In this document: piece by piece, positions 1-15,700 of the stretch
Layout of the letters: each line of letters begins with the position of its first letter
How positions within the stretch are numbered: position 1 is the first letter of the stretch
NCBI GenBank assembly: GCA_947044365.1
Contig: OX345636.1
Location: forward strand, 61,321,537-61,385,536
Origin: Petrosia ficiformis
Lineage: Eukaryota > Porifera > Demospongiae > Haplosclerida > Petrosiidae
DNA length: 64,000 nucleotides
Reading direction: 5' to 3'
Notes under the pieces: model-generated
Told to the model about the DNA's origin: nothing
Database searches by the model: none
The model's input: the letters and a program-made list of their open reading frames with translations, nothing else
Program-made: the position numbers and the translations under genes

Positions 1-238
1 AGCCATTAGCCATGCCTTGAAATATTAATTAAAGAGCTTCTTTTGTAATTACAATTTCAAGGTGTGACCATACGTACCTCAAAATGGATGCATCGATCAA
101 CAGCACCAAAAAATAACTCAACTGTTTTTCTTAAATCAATGTTAAAATTAATACTTGTACTTCTTGTAACAATAAATGTTCATTAGAAAAACAGTTGTTT
201 CAGCATTATGCAGATGTTATCTCTGAGATAATATATGT

Positions 239-490
239 GTAACAATGTAGTAATATGGTTCTCTTCTCCTTGATACCCTACTTGCAGCAGACATATTATT
301 AAAGGAGGGGGAGCATTGTAACAATGTAGTAATATGGTTCTCTTCTCCTCGATACCCTACAGCAGACGTACTATTAAAGGAGGGGGAGCATTGTAACAAT
401 GTAGTAATATGGTTCTCTTCTCCTCGATACCCTACTTGCAGCAGACGTATTATCAAAGGAGGGGGAGCATTGTAACAATGTAGTAATATG
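239..490. repeat. 79-bp tandem repeat, about 3.2 copies
   Basis: Copies begin with GTAACAATGTAGTAATATG at 239, 318, 393 and 472. Spacings are 79, 75 and 79 bp; the 75-bp unit lacks CTTG before GCAGCAGACG. Each unit ends in a purine-rich AAAGGAGGGGGAGCATT. The apparent minus-strand reading frame across it (GYRGEENHITTLLQCSPSF repeated) is a product of the repeat and not a gene. The copies touch each other without spacers, so this is a minisatellite and not a CRISPR array. Confidence 0.9.
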
Positions 491-631
491 TACAGTAACT
501 ATTGTTTGTATAGTATAGTTGTCTCTCTTTTAACAATCTCTATTGTAATCATGTTTTAATTACATGTCTGATGTTATTGTTCTGTGACACCAATTTATGT
601 TCTGTGTACTGCTATAAATACTGTTACACTA

Positions 632-3600
632 TCCATTGAGCTGATGTGGTTTTTCTGCTTTCTCTAGCAATTTTTAACTTTGAGAATAATTGCTTTCAGA
701 ATATCCTGTTCTGAATTAAATACATTGTATTTGTAATTATTAACAACATTTTGCTAATTTTTTTTTCTTGTGTTAGACTTTCAGAACTAAAAGTATACTT
801 CTGTCAAGAACTATTTTCAAGGGTAGCTAAGACTTGAAGAGAGAGTGGGTGGTATGACAGTAAACAGTAATTGTTGAACATACCCACCAATAATCCTTTT
901 GCATGTATACTGTATGAGGTAAAGAATTATATTATTACTTGTATGATGTTACTTCCAGTTGCTCTCTTAAGGACGGAAGAATTTGCTAAATTAGCTCTAC
1001 TATATTATTCTATTTATCAGAATGTAGTGAAAAACTAGAACCCAAGTACTTTATTGAGTGTTTATATGATGTGGTGAGGATAAACAAAGACTCAATAGAG
1101 TCCATCCTTGGCATGTTGTATATACTTACTCAACACCTCATAAAATTATATATTAATAATATAAATGGATGAAACTGCCATGTGTGTTCAATACCTATAC
1201 TGAAACCACAAACCCTATGAATGTGTTAGCTGGTGTATTTGTGTAATTTGAGGTGCTGAGTTCAAACCTTTCAGAATTTTCAATTCCAAGTAGCCATTTT
1301 GTAGTTAGAATCAATTCTCTTCGTTTTAATCCAATTGACCTTTAGGAGTGAATCATTTTTTCAATACAGTGAAATTTAATTACACAACACTTTTAACATG
1401 TCCTCACACATTCAATATGTATATATATACAGGGGAGCACGTATATAGGAATACCTGTTGTGTAACCCTTTCTTTACAGATAAAATAATTTCAATTCAAT
1501 TCAATACATGACAGAATTAGCTTTATATTACATCATACAAGAAAGTGTAATGAATATAAAAATCACTAGAAGTATAATTATTACAGACAGGTTAATTATA
1601 TTCAGAAGTTAATCTGTAACATTATGCAATATTGGCATTTTGATGGGAATTGATACACAAACAACTTGAGAGAATGTAGCAAACTTCAATTCAGTTTCTA
1701 AGGAAATTGCAGCCTTACATAAAATATGGTTTATTGGTAAGAAGCACCAATCCTTAACATGAATAAATTGAAAACCATAAACTACTATATCTGTGTACTT
1801 TTAGGTGTTCAGTTTCATATGTTTTTACCATCTCATCTCATAGTTAATTCACCATAGTGAAATGGGAATGTACTGATACACTAAAATTCTATGTAGACAT
1901 GTTTATTGGGTGTATGTGTACATATTGTGACCATTTTAAATTATCATATCTCAAATACCCATTAGACCCCTAAAGATCAATTGAACTAAAACTAAGATAA
2001 ATGACGGTAACTAGAAAAGGCTACTCGTAACTGAAATATTCCCTTAAAGTACCAACTAAGACATTCATATGATTTGTGGTTTTCAATTTCATTTTCTTGA
2101 ATTCAAACAGAAAAATATCAACTTTCAGAGTGAGTGTTTTCACCCATCTCATAGTTAATTCACCATTGTGAAATGGGAATGTAGTGATACACTAAAATTC
2201 TATGTAGACATGTTTATTGGGTGTATGTGTACATATTGTGACCATTTTAAATTATCATATCTCAAATACCCATTAGACCCCTAAAGATCAATTGAACTAA
2301 AACTAAGATAAATGACGGTAACTAGAAAAGGCTACTCGTAACTGAAATATTCCCTTAAAGTACCAACTAAGACATTCATATGATTTGTGGTTTTCAATTT
2401 CATTTTGTTGAATTCAAACAGAAAAATATCAACTTTCAGAGTGAGTGTTTTCACCCATCTCATAGTTAATTCACCATTGTGAAATGGAAATGTAGTGATA
2501 CACTAAAATTCTATGTAGACATGTTTATTCATTGTATGTGTACATAATTATTTTGACCCTTTTTAAGTTATCATATCTATCAAATAATCATTAGACCCCT
2601 AAAGATCAAATAATCGACTTTAACTAGAAAACGCTACTTGTAATTGAAACATTCCAAAAGATATGAACTCAGCACCTAAATACAACAACTAACACATTCA
2701 GAGGGTTTGTGGTTTTTAATTTATTCATGTTAAAGTCATACATACTCCATTATACACACTGTAATGATTAAATGACAATTACAAAATCTGACAATAGTGA
2801 TCTACCAAATATTCTATGTAGACATGATTATTGAGTGTATGTATACATAATTTGACCATTATGCCCCTAAAGGTTAATTGGAAGAGAATTGATTGTAACT
2901 ACAAAATGGCTGCTCGTATTTGAAAAATTCCAAAAGGTTTGAACTCAGAAAAACACTATTACAGTATATTTAAATTTCAACACACTTTTTTTTAGTGCTT
3001 TGTACTACTTTCAAGCTTAAGGTCATTTTAGCTGTTGAACATACACGGTAGAGTCATCGCATTGATTTTATTGGGACGAGCCTGAGTGAGCCCCACACTT
3101 ATCAGTACAGTCAGCTAGAAAGTTTACACTGTATGTACATTGTACATGTATAATAATATTATATATTGCAAATATTATTTTTGTTTGTACAGTACATATT
3201 CTGTAAATATCTTAATGTTCAAATTCAAAAATTTCAAATTTAAATTTTCTAAAGCCACATGCTTGATAGCTATGAATTGAGGAAAAGAAGAGATAGGGAC
3301 AGAGCTAAATGAGCTCTAGAGATCAAAGAGGAGAGAGAAACAAGACTGTCTAAAAGAGAAGAAGCTTCATTTGTCTAAAGTAGATTGAAGTTTCAAGAAT
3401 AAAGATCATTCTAGCTGAGATCTTTTCCAGCCAATAAAATATTTAACATTGGATTATTCCTACTTCGTTTAACAGGTAATACCTCTAAAACCAACCCATC
3501 AACTGTTGCATTTTGCTCTTATTCCATCTCAAACACTAAATGCTTGCTTTTGCTCTATGTCCAAAATTTGGTTATTCTAACCATACCTTCTCAGGCTCAC

Positions 3601-4150
3601 CTCACAATGATTGCATGGATGCAAACATTCTCCAGTATATAACTTAAAGTTTATAATTTTATGAGGTGTTGAGTAAGTATATACAACATGCCAAGGATGG
3701 ACTCTATTGAGTCTTTGTTTATCCTCATCACATCATATAAACACTCATCACAAGACAATAAAGTACTTGGGTTCTAGTTTTTAACTATATTCTGATAAAT
3801 AAAATAATATCGCAGAGTGTCCGTCATTCAGATTGCAAGAAGAGATGTCACACAGTAGTAATGTAATTCATTAGTATACATGCAAATGGCTATTGGCAGG
3901 TATGTTCAACTGAAATTGTTTCCTTTCATACCACCCACTCTGTCTTCAAGTCTTATAAAGCTAACCTTAGAAAATAGTTAGTATACTTCTAGTTCTGAAA
4001 ATCTAACCTAAAAAAATATAAATATCATTTTTTTTCAGTTTATACTTAATTCAGAACAGGACATTATGAAACCAATTTGTTGTTTCTGTTCAAACAATTG
4101 CTATAGCTACCTGCCAAACTACATACAGCTCAATGATAGCAAACATCCTA
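632..4150. mobile_element. large foldback element with long imperfect terminal inverted repeats
   Basis: The two ends read as reverse complements over several hundred bases. For example 1050-1165 (TTTATATGATGTGGTGAGGA onward) matches 3655-3765 inverted, 827-880 (GAGTGGGTGGTATGA) matches 3905-3955 inverted, and 697-715 (ATCCTGTTCTGAATTAA) matches about 4050 inverted. An inner inverted match joins 1290-1345 to about 2870-2920. I see no transposase reading frame. The right arm has about 650 bp of extra sequence at 2990-3640. It lies downstream of the last visible enolase exon and may sit in an intron of that gene or beyond a truncated gene. Exact ends and target duplication could not be fixed. 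Confidence 0.75.
1834..2750 (+). repeat. 311-bp direct tandem repeat inside the foldback element
   Basis: The segment starting CATCTCATAGTTAATTCACC occurs at 1834, 2145 and 2456, giving an exact 311-bp period. Copies one and two are nearly identical over the whole unit. Copy three is diverged and shortened. A fourth, weaker relative follows at about 2790-2960, and an inverted one lies at about 1255-1400. Confidence 0.88.
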
Positions 4151-4739
4151 AAAGTATACTAACAATGGATATTCTACCTACCTGACATCACAATTAATGA
4201 CGAATCAACTGGTCCGGGAGATGTAAAAGGATCATGCTGATAGAACAGCATTTCATTAATATTCATACTACAGGACACATACAACCTATGTTGTACATGT
4301 AACTTATATGAATATTAACAAGGTGCCATTCTTTGAGCATGATCCAATGTAAAAACAAATTATTTATAATTATGGCTTGGATGAGGGATTAGTGTGAAAA
4401 GGCGTCACCTTATCAAACTAATCACTCATTTATAACAAGTCAGTATAATACATACATGAAGTATACATACCTTATAGTAGTAACAACCAAAGTTATATGC
4501 ATACATGTATATATAAGCCAGATAATGACATGTGCACCACGTTTAATTAAGGGGAAGCTGGGCACATATATATGTGCATCACGCTCAAAGGGTAATTACC
4601 TTAGTTCTACTGTCAGTATAGTACTGTCTCACTACTGCGATGTTGAATTGACAAGTATACCAATTACTGTCAAAACTACTGTTGAACTATGTAGTGTGGA
4701 AATGAAACTACTGAGTAACTACTGTACTGTCTGGTGACT
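4151..4739. other. no gene recognised
   Basis: This stretch has a 93-codon plus-strand frame (4456-4737) and a short minus-strand open segment near 4190-4245 flanked by AG and GT. Neither resembles the missing enolase C-terminal half or any family I know, so I call no gene here. Confidence 0.5.
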
Positions 4740-5075
4740 TTTATGGCCCGTAGGACCGTCCTTATGATTGCTTTCCCAGTCCCCATAGGTTCGTTCGATG
4801 TATGTTTATATATATATATAAATTTATATGTTTGTATCACTTATGCCAGTAAGCATTGTAGACATAGTTAAGGAAGTTACATTGTTCCAGGGGGCTCGGT
4901 CAATTAATGGGCATGGTGAGTAATACCTACAGAGCTTGAGAGCAAAGAAAGCTGCTTGTAGCTTTACTAGTTAATGTAGAAGCTGGAACCTATTCTACCT
5001 GAAATATATTCCTAAAGTTCTACAAGGTCCTTTAAAAGGTAAGGAAAGTAGATAATCAAAATAATAGGCTGTTGT
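4740..5075 (+). repeat. dispersed repeat, TTTTATGGCCCGTAGG family
   Basis: It begins TTTTATGGCCCGTAGGACCG and continues through CTCGGTCAATTAATGGGC to TTCTACAAGGTCCTTTAAAAGG. Related copies lie at about 34540-34870 and 45366-45760, and an inverted end fragment at 8305-8352. The consistent first base suggests a transposable element end, but no coding capacity is visible. Confidence 0.75.
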
Positions 5076-5135
5076 GTTTCAGGCATGATAAAGTTATGCT
5101 AACATGAAGTGCACAAGCCAAAGGTAAGTGACTTA

Positions 5136-8290
<3,155 letters not shown>

Positions 8291-8304
8291 CTCGCAAGTC
8301 AGAC

Positions 8305-8352
8305 CGCACCCCGTGGAAAGCAATTATAGGGATGGCCCTACGGGCCATAAAA
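8305..8352 (-). repeat. end fragment of the TTTTATGGCCCGTAGG repeat
   Basis: Its reverse complement, CTTTTTATGGCCCGTAGGGC onward, matches the first 45 bases of the copies at 4740 and 45366. Only the end is present. Confidence 0.75.
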
Positions 8353-9080
8353 AGATTATATGTACGGAGCAGGTTGCCTCTTTTTCCTGATTTGCTCCCT
8401 GTCTAGAGAGATCTAATTCCCATCTTGTCAGGAACAAATTTCGCAATTTCTTTGGTAAATCTCCCAATAGGAAATAATATCTTTGGCTGATAGACCTGTA
8501 TCTTCAACAACTGCTGACAGATTCTTTGAACCAGCTATCTTTACCAGAAGAAGCTAAAGAGCAAGATAGAATAATAAGGACATCTTCTACTAAAACAGAG
8601 GCATTCCCTTCATAAATTCTATTCCAAAACTTAACAGCTTTCAATTTAGTACAGACCCAGACTGGATACAAACTCAGAACTGCTGAGTTAGAGGTGTTAA
8701 GAGGAACTTCTAGTATATACTTGGCAAAAGGATTCTTTCAATTGATTCACCATAGTCCCATAGTTCACTAACATACGTCAATACAGGCATCACTATTACA
8801 TTAAATATATGGCATAATATTTGAGGGAAGAGAAACGAATACTTCCTGAACATTCTAAACATGTTCGCCATGGCTTTCAGGCCACCTTAGCAACATTTTC
8901 AACACCAAATTTAGTTTACAAACTTTAAAACCAAGATACTTAAATTGGTCCTCTACCTCCAAAATCTTGCCTTTGTAAGTCAGCTTACAATCTGTAACAA
9001 ATCTGCCTAGTTCTTCTCAGATTAAACTTCCAATTGTGTATTGACAGTATCTCTATAAAGGCAAAAGTATGACAATACTT
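8353..9080 (-). pseudogene. LINE reverse transcriptase C-terminal remnant
   Basis: The minus strand carries decayed pieces of a non-LTR retrotransposon polyprotein in order: CKLTYKGKILEVEDQFKYLG (about 8995-8935), then AKAMANMFRMFRKYSF and PVLTYVSELWDYGE (about 8885-8755), then KYILEVPLNTSNSAVLSLYP and KAVKFWNRI (about 8725-8620). FKYLG, the PVLTY.SE.WD block and the KYILxVPxxTSNxAV block are typical of the region after the YxDD motif of LINE RTs. Frames change at least twice and stops occur, so it is dead. The RT core and endonuclease are missing, as expected of a truncated fragment. The clade could not be assigned. It lies between the two head-to-head host genes. Confidence 0.72.
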
Positions 9081-9480
9081 TAGTTTATCTATTTCACTTG
9101 CACATGAAAAGAAATGGCAGGATTAAGTGTCCTTCAAAATCATTTCCTGCCAATATAGTATACGAATATAACATTCAAATAATTATTTGGCATCTCATTT
9201 ATTCCAGCATTCCATAAAATGACGCCTTAACTGGGACCAAAAGGCTTTGATTTGCTATTTTCAGATTTACTATGTCATTTTAAAACATATCAATATAGAC
9301 ATTTCGATTATTTGTAATGGATTCTCTTGACGAGGCTTTTTGTTAATTTAAAACCACACATCTTCACTAATCTCTGTATCTGTCGCAAGCAATTTGTTTA
9401 AGAATTTAAAATGATTATACTATGGTGTACATGAAAAGTGTTATAAGTTACCTCAATTCCACATCACCTTGTTTCTTTAG
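9081..9480. other. no feature recognised
   Basis: AT-rich sequence with stops in all frames. I see no gene, repeat or motif that I can support. Confidence 0.5.
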
Positions 9481-9738
9481 TATCTTCTGTATTTCACCCT
9501 TCGCATGAAATTCGGACTGTAATCCGAGAGCCACGCCTCATTTGTATATTTCGCGCGCCCACCCACGCCGCTCGAACCCGTACTAAATCTTGGGAGCGAA
9601 CACACATGACATTATTATGAATAATAAGAGTGGATACGCCCTGTTTTCAAAACAGTTAAGTTAGAGGGCGTATCCAAAATTCCTTTTGTGCTGCAACTCT
9701 GTTTCCCAGAATAAGACCAATTGAGGTTACAAAGGGAC
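9481..9738 (+). promoter_or_regulatory. probable promoter of the ankyrin gene, CpG-richer than surroundings
   Basis: About 9490-9605 contains a cluster of CpGs (ATTTCGCGCGCCCACCCACG, CCGCTCGAACCCG), rare in this AT-rich window. The stretch lies just upstream of the ATG at 9739. The 12-bp inverted repeat at 9631-9676 falls within it. This fits a promoter but no start site can be read. Confidence 0.5.
9631..9676. promoter_or_regulatory. 12-bp perfect inverted repeat, candidate operator or hairpin
   Basis: TGGATACGCCCT (9631-9642) and AGGGCGTATCCA (9665-9676) are perfect reverse complements separated by 22 bases. A second palindrome, CTGTTTTCAAAACAG, occupies 9641-9655. The end of the right arm is 62 bases upstream of the ankyrin gene start codon. 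It could be a factor binding site, a 5'UTR hairpin or the ends of a tiny element. Confidence 0.6.
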
Positions 9739-9765
9739 ATGTCTGAAGAAGAAAAGGAACAGCTG
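9739..9765 (+). CDS. ankyrin gene exon 1, MSEEEKEQL
   Basis: Nine codons from the ATG in GGGACATGTCTGAAGAAG to a CTG/GTGAGT donor. It is acidic and joins in frame to exon 2. I chose it because it is the only short ATG-initiated segment with a strong donor in the right phase upstream of exon 2. It is inferred from splicing logic, not homology. Confidence 0.65.
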
Positions 9766-12700
9766 GTGAGTAGAAGTGTGTTAGATGGTCAGAATGTTGA
9801 ATTCAGTACAGTAGGAAGGAAAAGGATCTCCTCTTCTTTTAGTTTGAATAAGTAAATTTGACCAATTACTTTTAAGGTATTGCATAAACTCGGTGTTTTG
9901 GGAATTAGGGATGAGGTTAGGTTTTGTAATTATAACACACAAATAAAGTATACACTTCATGTCAGACCTTTGGTAAAAGGCACATGTAAAGTGTATCGTA
10001 AGGCCAATTACTTGTTTAGCCACCTCCTAATTAACTTGCATGTAAATCAAGAATTCAAACATTGGTTTCTTTCATCATTACTAACTACATGTACACTGTA
10101 CCAGACTATCAAATAATAAAGAACATTTAGTGATAACCTTTTATATTTAAGTGTGTAACACCCAGTTGACTTTGTGGGAAAGCTCTTGTATTGTTTACTC
10201 GTCTCAATTTTAACTGTACATGTGTAAAATTAGAAGATACTGATTAAAAATAGTTGCTCCTACATCTCTGTGTGTATGGCTTACTGTACCATTCTTTAGA
10301 TTTAGCCCCTATCATGTAGATGCTAATCCCTAGGATTGAGGATGTTACTCATAGGATTGAGAACATTACTCCAGTATATAGAGCTATAGGGGGTAAATAA
10401 TTATCAAAGAAAAGCATTATTTGATGACAGAATCTCTTTAAAAAAAAAGATTATGATATCCCTAAGGAATATGGTGTAGGGGTGTTGTTAACTGTGAAGT
10501 TAAATTGAGTACTTATAAAACCAGGAACGGAACAGTACAGAACTATAGTCTCGCGTATCCCAGACCCTCCCATTTACTCATGTACTACTTCTGTACTGTT
10601 TACTGTTGTTAACATGTTTTATAGTTTATAGTTACCTGTTGTCAAACTTTGTTAGTTGTGGTGGTGGTGGTATGTAGATGGCGGAAAACTTGTGCCATTA
10701 GACAACCATTTATAATAAATCCAAAACTTCAAACTCCAAGGTATATATTAGCACTCGCAAAATTCATTGCATAATAGTTATAATTATAGTAACCACACCC
10801 ATCATTTATTTATTTTTTAATAAGAACTTCCACTGATTGATTAATTGATTAGCGTTGGAGTATGTTTATGGGGATAATACACACAAATCAGTTGGTAAAC
10901 ATCCTCTCCAGTCTTTTTGATTAAATCAGCCCCATACACTCTCCTGACTCTGAACGATTGACCATGTACCTTTGAATTGGCTTACCCTTGTGGACCCATA
11001 CTCCTAGGTCATCAGCTTTTATATCATCAATAGTGTCCAAAATGTTAGTAGAAATAACAAAGGTAGCTGCTTTTGTTATCCCAACTGGTTTGGATGAACA
11101 TACACAATCGTGTGGTATGTTTAAAAGCAAGTCTAGAGTGCTTAATTAAGTGAGTCGGGAAAACTGAAATACGGCAAACTTGAGTTTTCATTATAAAGTG
11201 AATTTTCAATACCTGTAGAAAACAATAATTATTGTGTAAAGTGGGACTAACTGTTTATGTAGCATTGTATTTTTATTAGAGTGTTATACAACTTTAAAAC
11301 CTACATGTACATGTACAGCTTGCTACTGCAGTTTTAATGTAATTCTGTTTTCCTCAATGCTGATTTGTTTTCCTGCTAGGTAATATTTACATGTACTAGT
11401 TTCATATGATCTTGATCTATATTGACTAGTATATAAAGTACATGTCATAATAAATCATATAGTAACAAAAATACAATGTAGCTATATAGCATAATATTAT
11501 AGGTACAACCTGTGATATATTATTATCATTACCATTCTAACATATATTAAACAATATATGTTTGATCATTCCAGAGTAATTAGTATGTACAGGAATTTGT
11601 ACTAATAATAACAAATAACATATTGTACTCCACATGAAGTTAGTACTGTAGATACATGTACATGTAATTATGGTACTATGACATTTATATACTACATGTA
11701 TATGTTTGAAGTACATGTAGATTATATTAATTGATTTTGTTACCATTCATTATTATGACATGTAATTTATATACATGTAACTGTACATGTACTAGCTAGT
11801 TAATGTACATGTACATGTTGATCATTATCAAAATTACTTGTAAACATTACCTACCAAATAAAGAAATCAGTATTGTCACATGTATAGACCAGACTGGTTT
11901 ACTTGATAACTGATACTAAATGTATGTTTCATAATTACATGGGCTTTGAATACAACATGTAGTAATGTTAATTTATAGTTTGTGTATGTATGTATACATG
12001 TAGAATCTGAAACAAATCATTACATAATGTAGTACATCAGTGATGCCGGACTACATAACATGGCTGAGGATGAGACTAGGTACTTTGATGATACTGTTTA
12101 AAATGATAAAGTAAAGAGCCTTTCTCTGTCATCTTAAAAAAAACCTGTACAGGCTAAAGACGTCCAGGACCTGCTTCTGTGGCAGTGTGCCAGATTGTTC
12201 CTATGAGTTAATATGAAAATAAAGCTTTTTGAAAAGAAATATATTTTTCAGTGTTTGCATTACTTTGAGGATCAGAATGACAAATATCTTAGTAAACGGA
12301 AAGAGTTCATAATAGTATGATAATTATAATTATATTAGATAAATTGTATTACACATATGTATGTTTAGAACTTTATTAGTACAATAATCAAACTGAAGAT
12401 ACAACTCTATAACTACAATAATTTACGCTTCAGTACTAGATGTAGAACAAAAAGCATTAGCATTTTAGATTGCATATAATCCAGCTAATATAATGTGATA
12501 ATTAGGAATGAAGCTGTTCCTTAAAGGATTGATATTATATTTTTAGTATCTTTATAACCCAGACAACAGCTAAGCATTCTTTTTCAACTACCAAGTATCG
12601 TTCCTCCCTTGAAAGTACATTGTGTACATGTAACTTTTCGCTTATGTAGACAATTGGATGTTTTCCCCCATTATCATTAACTTATTTGACTTTATTTGAG

Positions 12701-15700
12701 GGATCTGTTTGTAGGATCATTTGCTTGCTATGATTAGGACTTAGCTTTGGATTAATTTCCCACATGCTCTGCCAATGACTTGTCCCAAATAAAATGTCTC
12801 GTTTGTTCTACTTCTTTGGGCTGGTAATGTCTGTATAATTTGATTTAGCTAACTAATAGATTACATAACTACCATGCAGTAGACTAAAGCCTACCCTGAA
12901 TTTTTAAACATTTTTTAGACCATGTCACAACCACAACCCACTAAATTAAAATTATTTCCAACTTGCCTTACATCCACTTTTGTACAGAGAATAACAATAT
13001 ATATTTCCCAAAAAACATATTTTAAAAATGGAGAAAAAGTAGCGCTGTACTTATATGATTTGACTAGTGGTCAGGCACAGTGAAAGCATGCCGAAACATT
13101 TTTTGTGCATAATTAATTATTTATGACGCGTTAACTTGGGTGGAGTCATGATGAATTATTGATGAGTAGGCAAAGCAAGATGAGCTGGGTGTAAGTAGTC
13201 ACTTGTATATAATAATTATATATAATTATAATTATATTATATAATTACTGGCAATAAAGTTTTTTCAGAAAATGTTAGTCAGACACAGGCCTGACTATGG
13301 CTGTGCTGCACTAGTGTGCTCTTGGGACACCTACATCTATCATGACAATTAATAGTTAATTAGCTAAACATTTGGTAGCTATGTCCTTGCCTACAGATGC
13401 AATTGTTGTATCAATGCAGCATCATATCCACAGTACACTGATTCATGAAGTAGCTTGTTTTGCTAATAAAAAACTAATATGGTCTATATACGTAATTATA
13501 TATATATGTATTAATTATTATGTTTCCTAAAATCAACTGAAAGATCAAACTTTGCTACAGAATAGTTATTTGCTTTCATTGCTAAAGTGCAGTAGAAGAG
13601 AGCTAGGAGGTGTGAAAAGACAGCGTTAATTGTGTTGTGTGATGCAAGAGAGGACATGTTATGCTGATCAGAATGTGCTGTGTGTTATGTTCAATAACTT
13701 TCTTGGAGAAACACGTGTTCTGTAGTTCAAAGTTTGACCTTTCATGATCAGTTGCTTTTGAAGAATGAATATATATCAGGGTATTTAATACTAAAATGAA
13801 CCATTCATTACTCACATTTATAACTGCTTCCTATATTGTTCTTCCATTTACCCCACCTTTAATTTGTGAATAATTATTATTAGCTAATTGAATAAAATAG
13901 CAAATTGTATAAATTGACTTCTATACTATAGAATCGAAGCCTGAGGGAGGCTTATAAAAGAAAAGACTTGCCATCTGTGAAAGAAATCGTCCAGCATTTT
14001 TCAGATCTGAAATATGCTCATGTAAGTGCAAGAAATAATGTTTTTTAGTCTGTGAAACTTTTGTGTCAGTGTTTGTTATTGAAATCTCAACACACTGAAG
14101 GTGATATTACTTGAAAACAGATTAATTCCATAGGAGTAGAACAAGGGAGACCAGAGGGTCCCATGCCACCCAATATATTGACAGGGGAGCTAGCCCTACC
14201 AGAATTGTAGCTTTTATTAGGAAAATACTTAATGTCAACTCGGATGCAGAGCTATGGACATACCTTGTAATCGACCACAAGATGGTCTGTATGTAATTCT
14301 CAATGTAATTCCCAATTCCATCCCACCTCCCATCATTTTCAAGTTCCTACTGCACTGATTACTCCAAATATCATACCAGTATTTTAGTAAAATTGATTGC
14401 CTAGCAGCTTGTGCTTCATGTAAGCAAAACAAGTGCCATCAGGATGGGACCCTCTCCTACATGGTGAAGTAATATTACACATGTGAAACAAACGATAATT
14501 AAAATACACCAAAACATTATAATCATTATTTATGTTTCACTGCTCATTTGTGTGGGTCTGAGTCATATAATCATGACAAGGTTAACTTCAGAACATTTAA
14601 TTTATGCATAGAAAGTAATAAAAGTCAAGTACAGAGAGTCTGTTATAAACTGAAGTACAAGCTGCTATCAACTGAGCTGAATTCAAAATCTATTTTATTA
14701 AATACAAAAAGCACATGAAAAGCATGTGTATTTTATCTCTATAGTCTTACATTTTAGTCTGTGCTTTATCTCAAAAAAAGAAAGTAAGGTCCTCAAATAG
14801 TGTCTTCCATTTTACCAAAAGAACTGTTAATAAAATTTCCTACTTATTGAATATCAATTGACCAAGCTCCCTGAATTTACTAATTTTCTTAACTATACAT
14901 GTACATGTACATGTATGTGATACAAGTATAATTATATATTAGGATCATGGAAAGTAACTGTCCATACAAAAGCATAAGGAAATGCTATATAGTATATACA
15001 TGTATGTGCACAAAACCTCTAGTCCCTTTGTGTTTGGGAATGATTTTCTTTTTGTGTTTGTCACACATATAGATTAATTACTATCTATTTCATCAATTAC
15101 TGAAGTGTTATTTAATGACTTTGTGTTTCAGTACTAACATTTGTGTATTACACATGAGCTTTTATAAAACCAAAACATCGACTATTCTCACTTTCATTGG
15201 ACTAGTATGCATGGAGCATCATATCATATAGCTCACATTCTCTAGTTATAAACATACATGTAGAATATATGACTTTAGAGGCATTCAAATGTGATGTTGG
15301 ACAAAAGAAAGTAATATCCAACCACACTGAAATACAGTAACCAGTAATCACATACCTTTTGGGCTGTCTCAACCCACTGATGTTATTTAATGACAATGAA
15401 TATCATTATAAGTATAAATTAAAGGGTATATAATATAAAAATTAACAATACCCTTACTGTAATACCACACCCATTATTACTGACCCAATCCTCTAGCGTC
15501 ATTTTATATACTTAGATATGCTAAAAATGTAGTGGGTCTGATAGGAAATGTTATACTGAGAAGAATTTAATATTTGAGAATAAAAAAAGACATGCATGTA
15601 CCGACACTTTAAAACTACATACATGAAACACACTCCTTTGGTTTTGTGTTCTATACTCAGACTGAGAATATAATTAAGATAAAATGACCTTAAATGTCGT

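Noticed and set aside
239..490. Regular repeats resembling a CRISPR array, and a minus-strand frame across them
   Set aside because: Units are contiguous 79-bp tandem copies with no unique spacers, in eukaryotic DNA; the frame is periodic only because the DNA is.
4190..4245. Minus-strand segment with AG and GT borders as a possible further enolase exon
   Set aside because: Its translation (HDPFTSPGPVDSS) matches no enolase block, and it lies at the end of the foldback element.
9480..9620. Possible RNA gene in the GC-richer stretch
   Set aside because: I could not fold a tRNA or known small RNA from it; a promoter fits its position better.
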